Notes: generated by a model from the letters alone, not told the origin. A DNA stretch of 43,520 nt from JAEUSG01 sp964590225 (GCA_964590225.1 CAZPWS010000028.1:1-43520), one strand, 5' to 3'. Shown: positions 1-6,741, numbered from the stretch's first letter. Translations and numbers: made by a program.

Positions 1-84
1 CTCCTAACAAAAGATGAGTAAAACAAACATGGCAGCCTGGCATTCTTCATTGAAGACCCATACAGAGCGATATTAAAACAAACC

Positions 85-885
85 TCATGGTGTAATCCTC
101 ACCCTCACATTATTTAAATGCGTAGTTTCAGTAGCAAGCACAGGATCGTAACTTATTGCTAACGTGCAAGCGCTACCAGTGTCGACAGAAGATGTATATA
201 CGCCATTCGTCGCCGAATTAGCTCCAACATTGTTGTTGTAGGGCAGCCCCAGTCCTACCTGTGCGGATGTCGTACCAACGTTCGTGAATCCAAAGCATCT
301 ACTGAAAAACATATCAGTCGATGCAATGTTTGCCTGATGCAATATGTTGCCATCCAACAATAATTTCACCAACCTATTGTTATTAGAGGTGGTGCAACTT
401 CCCGATAGGAATACTTCAACCATCCCGTTTGGGCCCAATAAACCAGCGTCAATAGATGTTGACCACATTACCGTTTCCGTCGTTGTCCCTGTTAAGTCTG
501 CAATTGTATTTGCAGCAGTATAGAGAAATGATGTCTCTGTCAGCTCGACATTATTCGCCTTTACACTCCCTGCGATGATGCGATATGTATAAGAGCCATA
601 ATCGTCCGTTTGATTGCCATTTATCGTCGCTGTGCCAACAGGCAATGTTGAAGACTCGCTGACATTCAAGTTCTTCATATAAAGTGTGTCTGTCGCCTGA
701 TCATAAGTGAAGTCTTGATCGCCAACAATCCTACTCCCCGACGCTGTGCCGAACGGTACTCGCATAGCATCGCCGAGGTTTATAGAGCCGATATAACCTC
801 TACTAATCATACTCCCTGCACTAGAAATAGAAGACATTGCAAACAACACAAACACAACATATAACTTGACCAACAAACATTTCAT
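85..885 (-). CDS. Exported virion-like (fibre-type) protein, 266 aa
   Basis: No enzyme motif is visible. The first 23 or so residues form a Sec signal peptide: basic start (MKCLLVK), hydrophobic core, then SSISSA before the mature part. The mature part is rich in Thr, Ser, Asn and Gly and looks like the beta-rich modules of phage fibre and head-decoration proteins, for example a G-D-x-D-F-x-Y-D-x-A-T-D-T-L-Y stretch near residue 57. Four Cys in the second half could form disulfides in the periplasm. It has a good ribosome site (CAGGAG, 7 bases before ATG) directly after a duplicated 33-bp element. It is the last gene of the early operon and lies far from the structural block, so it may be a lysogeny or exclusion gene and not a virion part. 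Function is inferred only. Confidence 0.6.
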   Translation of the reverse strand: MKCLLVKLYVVFVLFAMSSISSAGSMISRGYIGSINLGDAMRVPFGTASGSRIVGDQDFTYDQATDTLYMKNLNVSESSTLPVGTATINGNQTDDYGSYTYRIIAGSVKANNVELTETSFLYTAANTIADLTGTTTETVMWSTSIDAGLLGPNGMVEVFLSGSCTTSNNNRLVKLLLDGNILHQANIASTDMFFSRCFGFTNVGTTSAQVGLGLPYNNNVGANSATNGVYTSSVDTGSACTLAISYDPVLATETTHLNNVRVRITP

Positions 886-898
886 GGTTAGACTCCTG

Positions 899-973
899 AC
901 GTTCTGCCAGATTATGATAAAATTTTCAAATTTTTCTGAAACGTTCTGCCAGATTATGATAAAATTTTCAAAT
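899..973. repeat. Two 33-bp perfect direct repeats, 42-bp period
   Basis: Positions 899-931 and 941-973 are identical over 33 bases, separated by 9 bases. They fill nearly all of the gap between the glutaredoxin-like gene and the exported-protein gene, just upstream of that gene's ribosome site. The 42-bp period is four helical turns, which fits two copies of one protein bound to the same DNA face. The AT-rich minus-strand unit contains TTGAAA and CATAAT, but they are only 7 bases apart and do not make a standard promoter. Confidence 0.85.
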
Positions 974-993
974 AATGTTGACTAAGTTTTGAG

Positions 994-1266
994 TCACATC
1001 TGGCAGTTTGCACCACACTCGGATTCCTCAAGAATGTCTTGGAAATATTCCTTTGCGATTTCTTTAACTTCCTTGTTTAGATCAACTATTACTGGTAATT
1101 CCATGTTCTGTAAAGAAGCCTGTATTAAGGCCTCCCGGTCAATTTCATCCTCTGGTGTTTTAATACGACTTGCATCACGCTCAATATACTGAGTGTTTTC
1201 CAAGCGGTATTTTTCCTTTAGCTTATCGCATTTTGGACAGCTTGAATTTGTGTATAAGTAGATCAT
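994..1266 (-). CDS. Glutaredoxin/NrdH-like thiol-redox protein, 90 aa
   Basis: The product starts with a short beta strand and a redox pair, Cys10-Pro-Lys-Cys13 (N-S-S-C-P-K-C-D-K-L), followed by a helix, and has the cis-proline-type segment M-E-L-P-V-I-V near residue 55. This is the thioredoxin-fold layout of small phage glutaredoxins, which reduce ribonucleotide reductase or other targets. Two further Cys near the C-terminus (ECGANC) are unusual and could bind metal or form a second thiol pair. The start lies 1 base after the HNH gene's stop, so the two are probably translated together. No ribonucleotide reductase is in the window, so the partner is unknown. Confidence 0.7.
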   Translation of the reverse strand: MIYLYTNSSCPKCDKLKEKYRLENTQYIERDASRIKTPEDEIDREALIQASLQNMELPVIVDLNKEVKEIAKEYFQDILEESECGANCQM

Positions 1267-1267
1267 A

Positions 1268-1807
1268 TTAGTTCAGGCACAATCTGTTATTGTGTAAGTC
1301 CATGTGGTGCTTTTTACAGAGATAAACAACATCCAGAGGTTTTGAATAGTCATGGTGGTGTCGTTCCCCAGGCTGTCCGCAACCATTTACCGAACAAGGC
1401 TTTTCTTCGAGATGTTTTACCGCTTCAATTCTAGCCAGATTTTTCGAAGGATTTCTTTCTTTGTGTCTCGCCGATTTGTTGCGATTATAAATCTTTCCTT
1501 TTTCGCTTTGTAAATATCTCTCAGTTCTTGCCTTTCCTTTGGCTGACTTATTAAATCTTCTCATTATTTCATCTGTTTTACCGATACTTTTATAATGAGA
1601 TTGTTTGCAAACTTCACAACAATAAAGATGTTTTGCTTCTCTTGCAACAAACTCATTTTTACATTCAGGATTTTTACAAACCCTTATTTCTTTGATTCTT
1701 CCAAGAGGGTTATTGTATTTTTTATAATTCCAGTAATGTCGATTACAATAACCTTTTGAATAATATTTATGGTTGCAATTTTCGACAGAACATTTTTTTT
1801 CACTCAT
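1268..1807 (-). CDS. HNH-type homing endonuclease with zinc fingers, 179 aa
   Basis: The N-terminus has a small zinc finger (C6, C11, then GYC and HY), followed by a second Cys cluster (C-x4-C near 44, then YCCEVC near 62). A basic linker with K-G-K repeats follows (about 85-125). The C-terminal part has an HNH-like core: CSVNGCGQPGERHHHDY, then LCKKHHMDLHN. This layout is typical of free-standing phage HNH endonucleases that cut and spread into related phages. The start codon overlaps the previous gene by 8 bases. The host-gene target is not evident. Family assignment is firm; the homing role is inferred. Confidence 0.75.
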   Translation of the reverse strand: MSEKKCSVENCNHKYYSKGYCNRHYWNYKKYNNPLGRIKEIRVCKNPECKNEFVAREAKHLYCCEVCKQSHYKSIGKTDEIMRRFNKSAKGKARTERYLQSEKGKIYNRNKSARHKERNPSKNLARIEAVKHLEEKPCSVNGCGQPGERHHHDYSKPLDVVYLCKKHHMDLHNNRLCLN

Positions 1808-2078
1808 TTAACGATCCTATCTTTTCTGAATTCACCCTTTGATTTTGCCAGTAATTTCCACGCCTTCTGTCTCTGAGTTCAGCGATTTTCGACTTATTCC
1901 AGCAGTTTATGCGACTCATATAGCCCACGATTCTAGAAATTTGGTACAAATTTATATGAATGCCCGTTTCCAGCGCAAGCATCAGATCCCTAATCGGTGT
2001 TTTGATTACCGTCTCGACTCTGGGTTTTGTCGCATGAATGTATTTGAGAAACGCAACGACCAAGCAGTAGATCGTCAT
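1800..2078 (-). CDS. Hypothetical protein, 92 aa
   Basis: I do not recognise this product. It has a short hydrophobic start (MTIYCLVVAFLKYIHA) and a basic C-terminal half with many Arg, Lys and Asn. It is accepted as a gene mainly because it fills the space between the nuclease gene upstream and the HNH gene downstream and overlaps the latter's start. There is no clear ribosome site. A perfect 6-2-6 palindrome (TCATAC, GTATGA) sits over its start and could be a protein-binding site. It could be spurious. Confidence 0.4.
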   Translation of the reverse strand: MTIYCLVVAFLKYIHATKPRVETVIKTPIRDLMLALETGIHINLYQISRIVGYMSRINCWNKSKIAELRDRRRGNYWQNQRVNSEKIGSLNE

Positions 2079-2134
2079 ACAGGTATGATATGATATTTTT
2101 TCGAAATGTCAAGCCGTTGTTTGAAACAATTGCT

Positions 2135-2641
2135 TTAGCCATGGGGAGTGTCGAGGCGAATTTTTGGTAATAGATTTCTATAATTAGATTCCGCCTGCTG
2201 TAAACGCCGTTTCAATCCCCAAATCCTCATCGCACCCAACCTGAGCAATTGTAGCCTATCTTCGTTGCTAGCCTTTATTGACTTTGTGTTTGCTTTCGCT
2301 TCTCTGCATTTTCTTACAGTACCATCTTTCATCACAACAAGTATCCCTGCCCGCTCCGGTATGTGTTCTGTGCACTGCATAAGTTTTTCTGGAATTGCAA
2401 AATACAGCAACTTTATCCGATTGTTTACATGCCCATGAATCTTCTTTTTATCTGCGATAAGGTCGCTCTTTGAGACTTTGATTTCAACTTCATAAAGATG
2501 ATTGGATGGTGTCATTATCAACAAATCACATTCATGTAGACGGGACAGCCCCCAGGACACATTAGGCACAATCAAATTCCTGCGGATGCCGAAGTATTCT
2601 GCTACTGCAATCTCTATCTCACTTGCTGTTTCGTAATTCAT
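2135..2641 (-). CDS. MmcB/PD-(D/E)XK-type nuclease-like protein, 168 aa
   Basis: The first half carries a PD-(D/E)XK nuclease pattern: D39 (H-E-C-D-L-L), 13 residues, then E53-I-K55 (Y-E-V-E-I-K-V-S), followed by a K-S-D-L helix with basic residues. The same pattern is seen in MmcB-like DNA repair proteins and in phage nucleases of the VRR type. The C-terminal 60 residues are basic and helical and may bind DNA. It overlaps the upstream Cys-rich gene by 4 bases (ATGA). A role in repair, recombination or host DNA breakdown is possible; the substrate cannot be told. Confidence 0.55.
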   Translation of the reverse strand: MNYETASEIEIAVAEYFGIRRNLIVPNVSWGLSRLHECDLLIMTPSNHLYEVEIKVSKSDLIADKKKIHGHVNNRIKLLYFAIPEKLMQCTEHIPERAGILVVMKDGTVRKCREAKANTKSIKASNEDRLQLLRLGAMRIWGLKRRLQQAESNYRNLLPKIRLDTPHG

Positions 2642-2928
2642 TTCCCATGCACAATACGATAAGCACTTACGACCGCATCGGCAAGCTCATGTGATACAAT
2701 CTCATCGCCTGTGTTATACTCATCGCAATGTTCGGCCTCGTCCCAATACTTTGGCCTATGGCGATTGCCATACGTACGGAAATTCATTTCTTTGCCATTA
2801 TTGTAAACAAGTACACCCTTCACACACCTCGCGATTCCATTGCGATATACAATCATACCTCTTTTCCGCGACCCGTCCACAATAGGAATCCGAACCCGCA
2901 TACTGACACAATCAGCACAGTTTTTCAT
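2638..2928 (-). CDS. Small Cys-containing phage protein, 96 aa
   Basis: The product has N-terminal C-x2-C (KNCADC), then single Cys near 35 and 68, which together could make a small zinc site. No known family is recognised. It has a good ribosome site (AAAGGGTGAG before ATG) and overlaps the nuclease-like gene downstream by 4 bases, so the two are coupled. It belongs to a series of short Cys-rich genes scattered through this early operon. Confidence 0.55.
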   Translation of the reverse strand: MKNCADCVSMRVRIPIVDGSRKRGMIVYRNGIARCVKGVLVYNNGKEMNFRTYGNRHRPKYWDEAEHCDEYNTGDEIVSHELADAVVSAYRIVHGK

Positions 2929-2961
2929 ATCTCACCCTTTCAAAAAATGAATTAGAAGCTA

Positions 2962-3195
2962 TTAGATAGTTTCCGCTGATTCAATTTTTTTCCTTCTCAA
3001 CTTACCGTAAGGCATCCATGGGTATAAGCTACAAGTCTCAATTTCGCAATCCAACCTACCATCGACATAATCACACATACAGTCTTTACACTTAAACAAG
3101 ATCGCCTTTTTCATGCTCGGCCTTTTAACCTTTTTGATTTCACCGCTTTTTATTTTTTCAAGATATCTTTTGTGACCTTCCCGTATATTTTGCAT
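2962..3195 (-). CDS. Small zinc-binding phage protein with a C-x2-C-x-C and LYPxMPYG motif, 77 aa
   Basis: The C-terminal half carries the signature F-K-C-K-D-C-M-C-D-Y, then D-C-E-I-E-T-C-S-L-Y-P-W-M-P-Y-G, a pattern I know from many short phage and prophage proteins of unknown role; the Cys probably bind zinc. The N-terminus is basic and helical. I place the start at the ATG at 3195, 6 bases after AGGTGG. A GTG three codons upstream overlaps that ribosome site and is less likely. A structured gap of about 200 bases separates it from the upstream HNH gene. Confidence 0.6.
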   Translation of the reverse strand: MQNIREGHKRYLEKIKSGEIKKVKRPSMKKAILFKCKDCMCDYVDGRLDCEIETCSLYPWMPYGKLRRKKIESAETI

Positions 3196-3266
3196 ATCAA
3201 CCACCTTTCCTTTTCAAAAGTAATTCAATCTAACAGGATCAGAATCCACAAATTTAACACTCCGAT

Positions 3267-3298
3267 TGCCTTCATCGACCTAAACCACGTCGAAGGCA
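3267..3298 (-). promoter_or_regulatory. Intergenic stem-loop
   Basis: The arms TGCCTT/AAGGCA and CGAC/GTCG form a 10-bp stem with a 3-base bulge and a 9-base loop. It lies in the gap 3196-3393 between the HNH gene and the Cys-rich gene. No T-run follows it, so it is not a standard terminator; it may protect or process the message. I see nothing else in the gap. Confidence 0.45.
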
Positions 3299-3393
3299 TT
3301 CCGAATCGTTTTTTTCCTATGTTACAACCGTTTCTACCCACCTAACCCTAACCTCTCAAATCTGCGACCGTATGCACGTGACTGCATTCCGCT

Positions 3394-3780
3394 TCACAAG
3401 TCTAACCCTGTAGGGATTTTACTATCCCCTGGGCACCTGTTTTCCTCAGCAGTCTTTCGGCTATGACAGGGCTTACATAGTGCTTCAAGATTACTTTCCT
3501 CGTCGGTTCCGCCTCTGGCAACTGGTAGTATATGGTGTACTTCTGTTGCGGGTACAATACGGTCTCTACTCTTGCACTCAGTACAGAGGGGGTTAGCACG
3601 GAGGTATAGCAATCTCAACTTCTGCCAACGCCGTGTATGCTCATGCCTGTGTCGTGCCGTATCGTTCTTTCGCCTGCTCTCATGAGCTTGGTATTGCTTA
3701 TGAGTATCACAATACTTTCCCTCATCAATTAGGTTGGGACACGCTCTAACAGCGCATGACCTTTTTAATTTGTTTGGCAT
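3394..3780 (-). CDS. HNH endonuclease, 128 aa
   Basis: The N-terminus holds a Cys/His finger (C-A-V-R-A-C-P, then K-Y-C-D-T-H), then a basic helix (HEHTRRWQKLR). The C-terminal HNH core is complete: LCTEC, VHHILPVARGG, N for the middle position (EESNLEALC), and C-K-P-C-H-S-R-K. This compact type is common next to phage terminases (as HK97 gp74), where it is needed for DNA packaging. Here it sits in the replication block, 36 kb from the terminase, although in a circular genome that distance differs. It overlaps the loader-like gene by 16 bases. Confidence 0.8.
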   Translation of the reverse strand: MPNKLKRSCAVRACPNLIDEGKYCDTHKQYQAHESRRKNDTARHRHEHTRRWQKLRLLYLRANPLCTECKSRDRIVPATEVHHILPVARGGTDEESNLEALCKPCHSRKTAEENRCPGDSKIPTGLDL

Positions 3781-4211
3781 TCTGGGTTCTTCCTTAACAC
3801 CTCAAAAGGTATCGAATGATACTCAATAGGCAACAATGGAAACGTTTTTTGTTTTACTCTACCTGCCTCACAGAATGGGCAGGCATAAGCAAATTGATAA
3901 TGTCTCTTAAGGCTTTCTTTGAATTGCCAAACAGGCGCTATGCCGCCATGACAGTGGTCACAATCTTTCATCTCTTCTGCTTTGCTGTTGTTACGTGGAA
4001 TATATCCTCTTATTTGGGCAATAGTTGGAAACTTTTTAATGTTCACGTCTTTAATAATTTCGTCAACTGCAGTTTTAAATTGATATTCTGAAATTCCAGT
4101 CAGCTCTTGGCGAAAAAAACTAATTTTTTCCTCGCGCTTCTTTTCTGATACTTCCGGTGAATAGTTTAGAAAAAGCCTATTAGTTTGTAAGATCAATACA
4201 TCAAGATTCAT
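3765..4211 (-). CDS. Helicase-loader-like replication protein with zinc finger, 148 aa
   Basis: The first 75 residues are helical and resemble the N-terminal domain of phage helicase loaders such as G39P, with the typical F-P-T-I-A-Q-I-R-G-Y-I-P ending. A zinc finger follows: C-D-H-C-H-G-G near 84 and Y-A-C-P-F-C near 110. It starts 4 bases inside the end of the replication initiator gene, so initiator and loader are coupled as in many phages. No ATPase motif is present, so it would load a host helicase, not act as one. This is inference from layout and motifs. Confidence 0.55.
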   Translation of the reverse strand: MNLDVLILQTNRLFLNYSPEVSEKKREEKISFFRQELTGISEYQFKTAVDEIIKDVNIKKFPTIAQIRGYIPRNNSKAEEMKDCDHCHGGIAPVWQFKESLKRHYQFAYACPFCEAGRVKQKTFPLLPIEYHSIPFEVLRKNPECQTN

Positions 4212-5035
4212 AATCTTGCCTCCATTTCTCTTGCCATACGTTTGGCCTGTTCTTCTAATGTTTCATGTCTTTCAACAGGAGGAGACCTATCTTGTGATCG
4301 TGATAACCAATTCGATATGAACCGTTCGTAATTGGACTTACGATTTTTTGGGTTAGACATTAACCAAGCCTCCATCTTTCCTATTTCACGCCTAACATCA
4401 ACGGCAGGAAACTTCTCTTGAAAGAGAATCAACTTGCCTTCAATGTTCACAAACTTACTACTGCCGATGTCGAAACGTATTTTTTCGACTGAGGCAACAG
4501 GTTTTTGTTTTTCGTTTTCCGCAGTAGTAGTAATAGTTTCTGTTTCTGTTTCTGTTTCTGTTTCTGTTTCTGTTTCTGTGCGCGACTGGTCGTCTCCTTT
4601 TCTCCGACTAGTCGTCTCCTTTTCTCCGACTAGTCGGAGAGTAGTCGGGGAGTCGCCTTTCATGTTTTGGCTGTTAATATCTCTAAGTATCCCGTCTAAG
4701 GTCTCTTGTGGGCAAAAGCGTTGTGCGGAAGGCTTTTCTATTTTTTGATGGCTACGGAAAGTGCGGATTACGTATAGCCGTTCTCCTGTATGTTCGAACG
4801 GGTGTACCATCCGGGCTTTCACTAAGGCATCGCACCAGTCGGCAACTTGCTTGGCCCTAAGATCATCGTCAAACGGAAATACTTGAGATTTTAATAGACT
4901 TGGATTTCCCTTACAAACCCCATAATCATCGGAATATGTCCACATACCGATAAAAAGCAAACGGGCTTGGATAGGAAGCTTACCCAGCTTCTCATCTGTC
5001 CAAAACTCAGGCTTAACTACTCTTGTTCGAGGCAT
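4208..5035 (-). CDS. Phage replication initiator (winged-helix type), 275 aa
   Basis: The N-terminus M-P-R-T-R-V-V-K-P-E-F-W-T-D-E-K-L, then ARLLFIGMW, DDYGVCKGNP and the pre-linker RTFRSHQKI are the hallmarks of phage replisome organisers with an N-terminal winged-helix DNA-binding domain. The middle (about 125-170) is low-complexity and ends in a Thr-Glu repeat (153-167). The C-terminal 80 residues form a small helical domain, probably for contact with the helicase loader encoded next. The DNA under the linker contains iteron-like repeats, as the lambda origin lies inside gene O. The initiator function is well supported; the origin is inferred. Confidence 0.75.
   Translation of the reverse strand: MPRTRVVKPEFWTDEKLGKLPIQARLLFIGMWTYSDDYGVCKGNPSLLKSQVFPFDDDLRAKQVADWCDALVKARMVHPFEHTGERLYVIRTFRSHQKIEKPSAQRFCPQETLDGILRDINSQNMKGDSPTTLRLVGEKETTSRRKGDDQSRTETETETETETETETITTTAENEKQKPVASVEKIRFDIGSSKFVNIEGKLILFQEKFPAVDVRREIGKMEAWLMSNPKNRKSNYERFISNWLSRSQDRSPPVERHETLEEQAKRMAREMEARL
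4536..4577. repeat. Hexanucleotide tandem repeat, 7 copies of GTTTCT
   Basis: Seven perfect copies of a 6-base unit encode the Thr-Glu repeat of the initiator linker. Changes in copy number keep the frame, so length can vary without breaking the gene. The strong purine/pyrimidine strand bias next to the iteron-like cluster could help local melting. Confidence 0.95.
4584..4657. repeat. Iteron-like cluster, candidate replication origin
   Basis: A 22-base unit (GACTRGTCG followed by a T/C-rich part) starts at 4584 and 4606, and a third partial copy starts at 4628. The core GACTAGTC is itself a palindrome. Positions 4624-4639 form a perfect 16-base palindrome, CTCCGACTAGTCGGAG. Further AGTCG motifs follow at about 4643 and 4652. 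The unit is not a multiple of three, so protein coding does not explain the repeat. Its place in the linker of the initiator gene matches the lambda O/ori layout. Confidence 0.65.
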
Positions 5036-5157
5036 TTATTATTTGAACCCTTTTTCTTATCCAACAATTTAGACTTACGCTCTTGATAATACAAAATTCC
5101 CCATCCTAACAGAACAATTATTCCAACGGCTACGAAAGTAAAAGTGAGGTTATCCAT
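5017..5157 (-). CDS. Small single-pass membrane protein, 46 aa
   Basis: Short gene with one membrane segment (about residues 6-24, FTFVAVGIIVLLGWGILYY) and a basic tail (QERKSKLLDKKK). The ribosome site AAGGA lies 9 bases before ATG. It overlaps the start of the replication initiator by 19 bases and so may set that gene's translation. It could anchor replication at the membrane; nothing in the sequence proves this. Confidence 0.6.
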   Translation of the reverse strand: MDNLTFTFVAVGIIVLLGWGILYYQERKSKLLDKKKGSNNKCLEQE

Positions 5158-5206
5158 GTTCATTTTCCTTTTTCTTTTTCTTCAAAGCATTTTATGCAAT
5201 AGGTTT

Positions 5207-6427
5207 TCATGGTTCACATTCTTTGATTGACTGCATAATTGCTACTGCGACTTGTGGCACAATGGCATTTCCTAAGCTTCTAAGTCTGTCCACCCTATTG
5301 GGTATCCCATGATTGATTCTACAAACTGTGGGTTTAACGCTCCGCCATATTTCCCGTTCAAACTCGAATATATTGCTTTCGACCTCGATCTGTTCCCATT
5401 GTTTTTTGCATCGTCGCAGGTTGGAGTTGGCAATAATCCAGACCCTTTCCCGCTTATGCGGGGCATTGACGGCACAAGCTGGAATAACAAACGTTGCTGT
5501 TTCGTAGCCATAACTTTCCAATTCAAGAAGCAAATTTTCGAAAACCATCCCCCCTTCAAGACTAAGGATTCCACGAACATTTTCAAGAATACAGAATCGT
5601 GGTTTGATATGCCGTATAACTTCAAAAGTTTGTTTCCAGAGCCAACGATCATCTTTTGTGCCTCTACGCTTCCCGGCAACACTGGCTGGTTGACAAGGAA
5701 CTCCCGCTGTGAGAAGGTCAATTTTTTTTGTGTATTTTTTTGTGGCATTTCTTGCATAGGGTTCTCCCGTTTGATATTTCAAATCTTCCTTCTGGATATT
5801 CTGCCCAACTTTTAATGTGGTGTGCATTAAGTTGTCCTTTTTGTTTTGGAGATATTCCGCAATCTTGGCATGTGTAATTATCCCTTGCATATACCTTTCT
5901 TCTCCATTGGGAAACTTCTCCTTCTTTGTGCCTAATTCTACGCTCATATCCTTTTCCATGTTTCCAATTTGGGTTTGCTTTTCCCCGCATCCATTCGCCC
6001 CCATTAGAGTTTGCTCCATTTTCTCCTTTTTTGAAAATATATCTGCATTTATTAGAGCAGAACTCTCCTTCTCCTCTTTTAACTTTACTTGGACACAAAA
6101 AGATTCTTCCTCCGCATTTTTTACAATACCGAAGGATTTTGGGTTTGCTTGTGACTTTAATAGCAAGCTGGAGATTTCTGAGGTCAGCACACCTTTGTTT
6201 ATCTGTTCGCATATTTCTACTATCCCCTCCTCCGAATATTCAGTAAGCAACCAAATTAAGTCGTTTATATCCTCAAATATCTGGACATTCGGCCAGTGTT
6301 TTTTTAATACTTTCTGGCAAAATTTATCAATTTCACAAAACCCGACGATTTTATGTTCTTCACCCCATACACCTTGAGCAGCTAATGAAAAGCCTCCGAT
6401 TCCACTAAATAAATCTAAATGATTCAA
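5207..6427 (-). CDS. C5-cytosine DNA methyltransferase with about 175-aa insertion, 406 aa
   Basis: The conserved C5-methyltransferase motifs are all present in one frame: motif I DLFSGIGGFSLA (5-16), motif IV with catalytic Cys245 in G-V-P-C-Q-P, motif VI ENV (282-284), motif VIII RERVW, and the C-terminal RVDRLRSLGNAIVPQV (motif X). It methylates phage DNA, probably against host restriction. Between F-E-D-I-N-D-L (about 57) and K-K-I-D-L-L-T-A-G (about 235) lies extra sequence where the family normally has only 10-20 residues. That insert holds an HNH gene in another frame, yet this frame stays open. Whether the enzyme is active with the insert is unknown. A ribosome site is weak; the start overlaps the upstream gene by 4 bases. 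Confidence 0.85.
   Translation of the reverse strand: MNHLDLFSGIGGFSLAAQGVWGEEHKIVGFCEIDKFCQKVLKKHWPNVQIFEDINDLIWLLTEYSEEGIVEICEQINKGVLTSEISSLLLKSQANPKSFGIVKNAEEESFCVQVKLKEEKESSALINADIFSKKEKMEQTLMGANGCGEKQTQIGNMEKDMSVELGTKKEKFPNGEERYMQGIITHAKIAEYLQNKKDNLMHTTLKVGQNIQKEDLKYQTGEPYARNATKKYTKKIDLLTAGVPCQPASVAGKRRGTKDDRWLWKQTFEVIRHIKPRFCILENVRGILSLEGGMVFENLLLELESYGYETATFVIPACAVNAPHKRERVWIIANSNLRRCKKQWEQIEVESNIFEFEREIWRSVKPTVCRINHGIPNRVDRLRSLGNAIVPQVAVAIMQSIKECEP
5718..6212 (-). CDS. HNH homing endonuclease nested out of frame in the C5 methyltransferase, 164 aa
   Basis: This frame encodes a complete HNH protein: a treble-clef-like finger (RYCKKCGGRIF, then FCSNKCRYIF), a linker (GKANPNWKHG), then the nuclease core YTCQDCG, NAHHIKSW, and N-G-R-T-L-C-K-K-C-H-K-K-I-H. 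It has its own ATG with a purine-rich ribosome site (GGAGGAGGGG, about 11 bases upstream). Its stop TGA falls exactly where the methyltransferase core resumes (KKIDLLTAG). There is no room for a group I intron around it. It looks like a mobile endonuclease gene inserted into a conserved methyltransferase motif region with the outer frame kept open. Confidence 0.8.
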   Translation of the reverse strand: MRTDKQRCADLRNLQLAIKVTSKPKILRYCKKCGGRIFLCPSKVKRGEGEFCSNKCRYIFKKGENGANSNGGEWMRGKANPNWKHGKGYERRIRHKEGEVSQWRRKVYARDNYTCQDCGISPKQKGQLNAHHIKSWAEYPEGRFEISNGRTLCKKCHKKIHKKN

Positions 6428-6687
6428 ATTGTCCTCGTATGATAAATTATATTTCTTCCTGCTTTGCCCTTTTGTTTGGGATTATAACCGAATTTCTTAC
6501 GCTGGTACTCCCTTCTTTTGATATTATGCTCTATACAGAGCTTTTTTTTTGGCACAGCTTTCTTTCCGCATACAATGCAATTTCCTAATCCAAATTGTTT
6601 CTGTTGCCATCTCACTTGCTTTGATATCTGTGGCTTTTCGGCTAATTCCTTTTCAAGTGCATTGAATTTTTGTTTTAAGTTGCTCAT
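6424..6687 (-). CDS. Small zinc-finger protein, 87 aa
   Basis: The product has a basic N-terminus (KQVRWQQKQFG), then a zinc finger N-C-I-V-C-G-K-K-A, with K-L-C-I-E-H-N closing it, and a basic, Tyr-rich tail (RREYQRKKFGY). This resembles small phage nucleic-acid-binding proteins of unknown role. It overlaps the methyltransferase start by 4 bases, so the pair is coupled. There is no Shine-Dalgarno site; the start codon lies 8 bases after a strong hairpin, which suggests that the hairpin affects its translation. Confidence 0.6.
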   Translation of the reverse strand: MSNLKQKFNALEKELAEKPQISKQVRWQQKQFGLGNCIVCGKKAVPKKKLCIEHNIKRREYQRKKFGYNPKQKGKAGRNIIYHTRTI

Positions 6688-6695
6688 AGTTTTAA

Positions 6696-6741
6696 AACCG
6701 GGCTGGAAATTCTACGGTATTTCATGAAAACCAGCCCGGTT
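6696..6741 (-). promoter_or_regulatory. 11-bp inverted repeat (hairpin or weak terminator)
   Basis: The arms AACCGGGCTGG and CCAGCCCGGTT are perfectly complementary, with a 24-base loop. On the minus strand the second arm runs into TTTTAAAAC, a short T-run, so it could be a weak terminator or attenuator between the Cys-rich gene (6752-6898) and the zinc-finger gene. A tiny reading frame (13 codons) begins in the loop and ends over the next start codon. Confidence 0.6.

Noticed and set aside
1..84. Closing the window into a circle, since AGGAG at the left edge plus G at the right edge would make a ribosome site
   Set aside because: The first in-frame codons after the joint contain no start codon for the cut gene at the right edge.
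941..990. Sigma-54 promoter (TGGCAG, 5 bases, TTCA)
   Set aside because: Only one of the two repeat copies has both parts and the -12 element is poor.
1839..2093. Open frame on the plus strand
   Set aside because: It mirrors minus-strand genes, has no ribosome site or protein-like features, and no plus-strand gene in the window is convincing.
2205..2245. GTTTCAATCC-like sequence as a second CRISPR repeat
   Set aside because: Only the first bases match, there is no palindrome, and it lies within a coding gene.
5272..5757. Separate gene in the third frame of the methyltransferase
   Set aside because: Only its last 57 codons look family-like and it has no ribosome site; treated as an evolutionary signal, not a gene.
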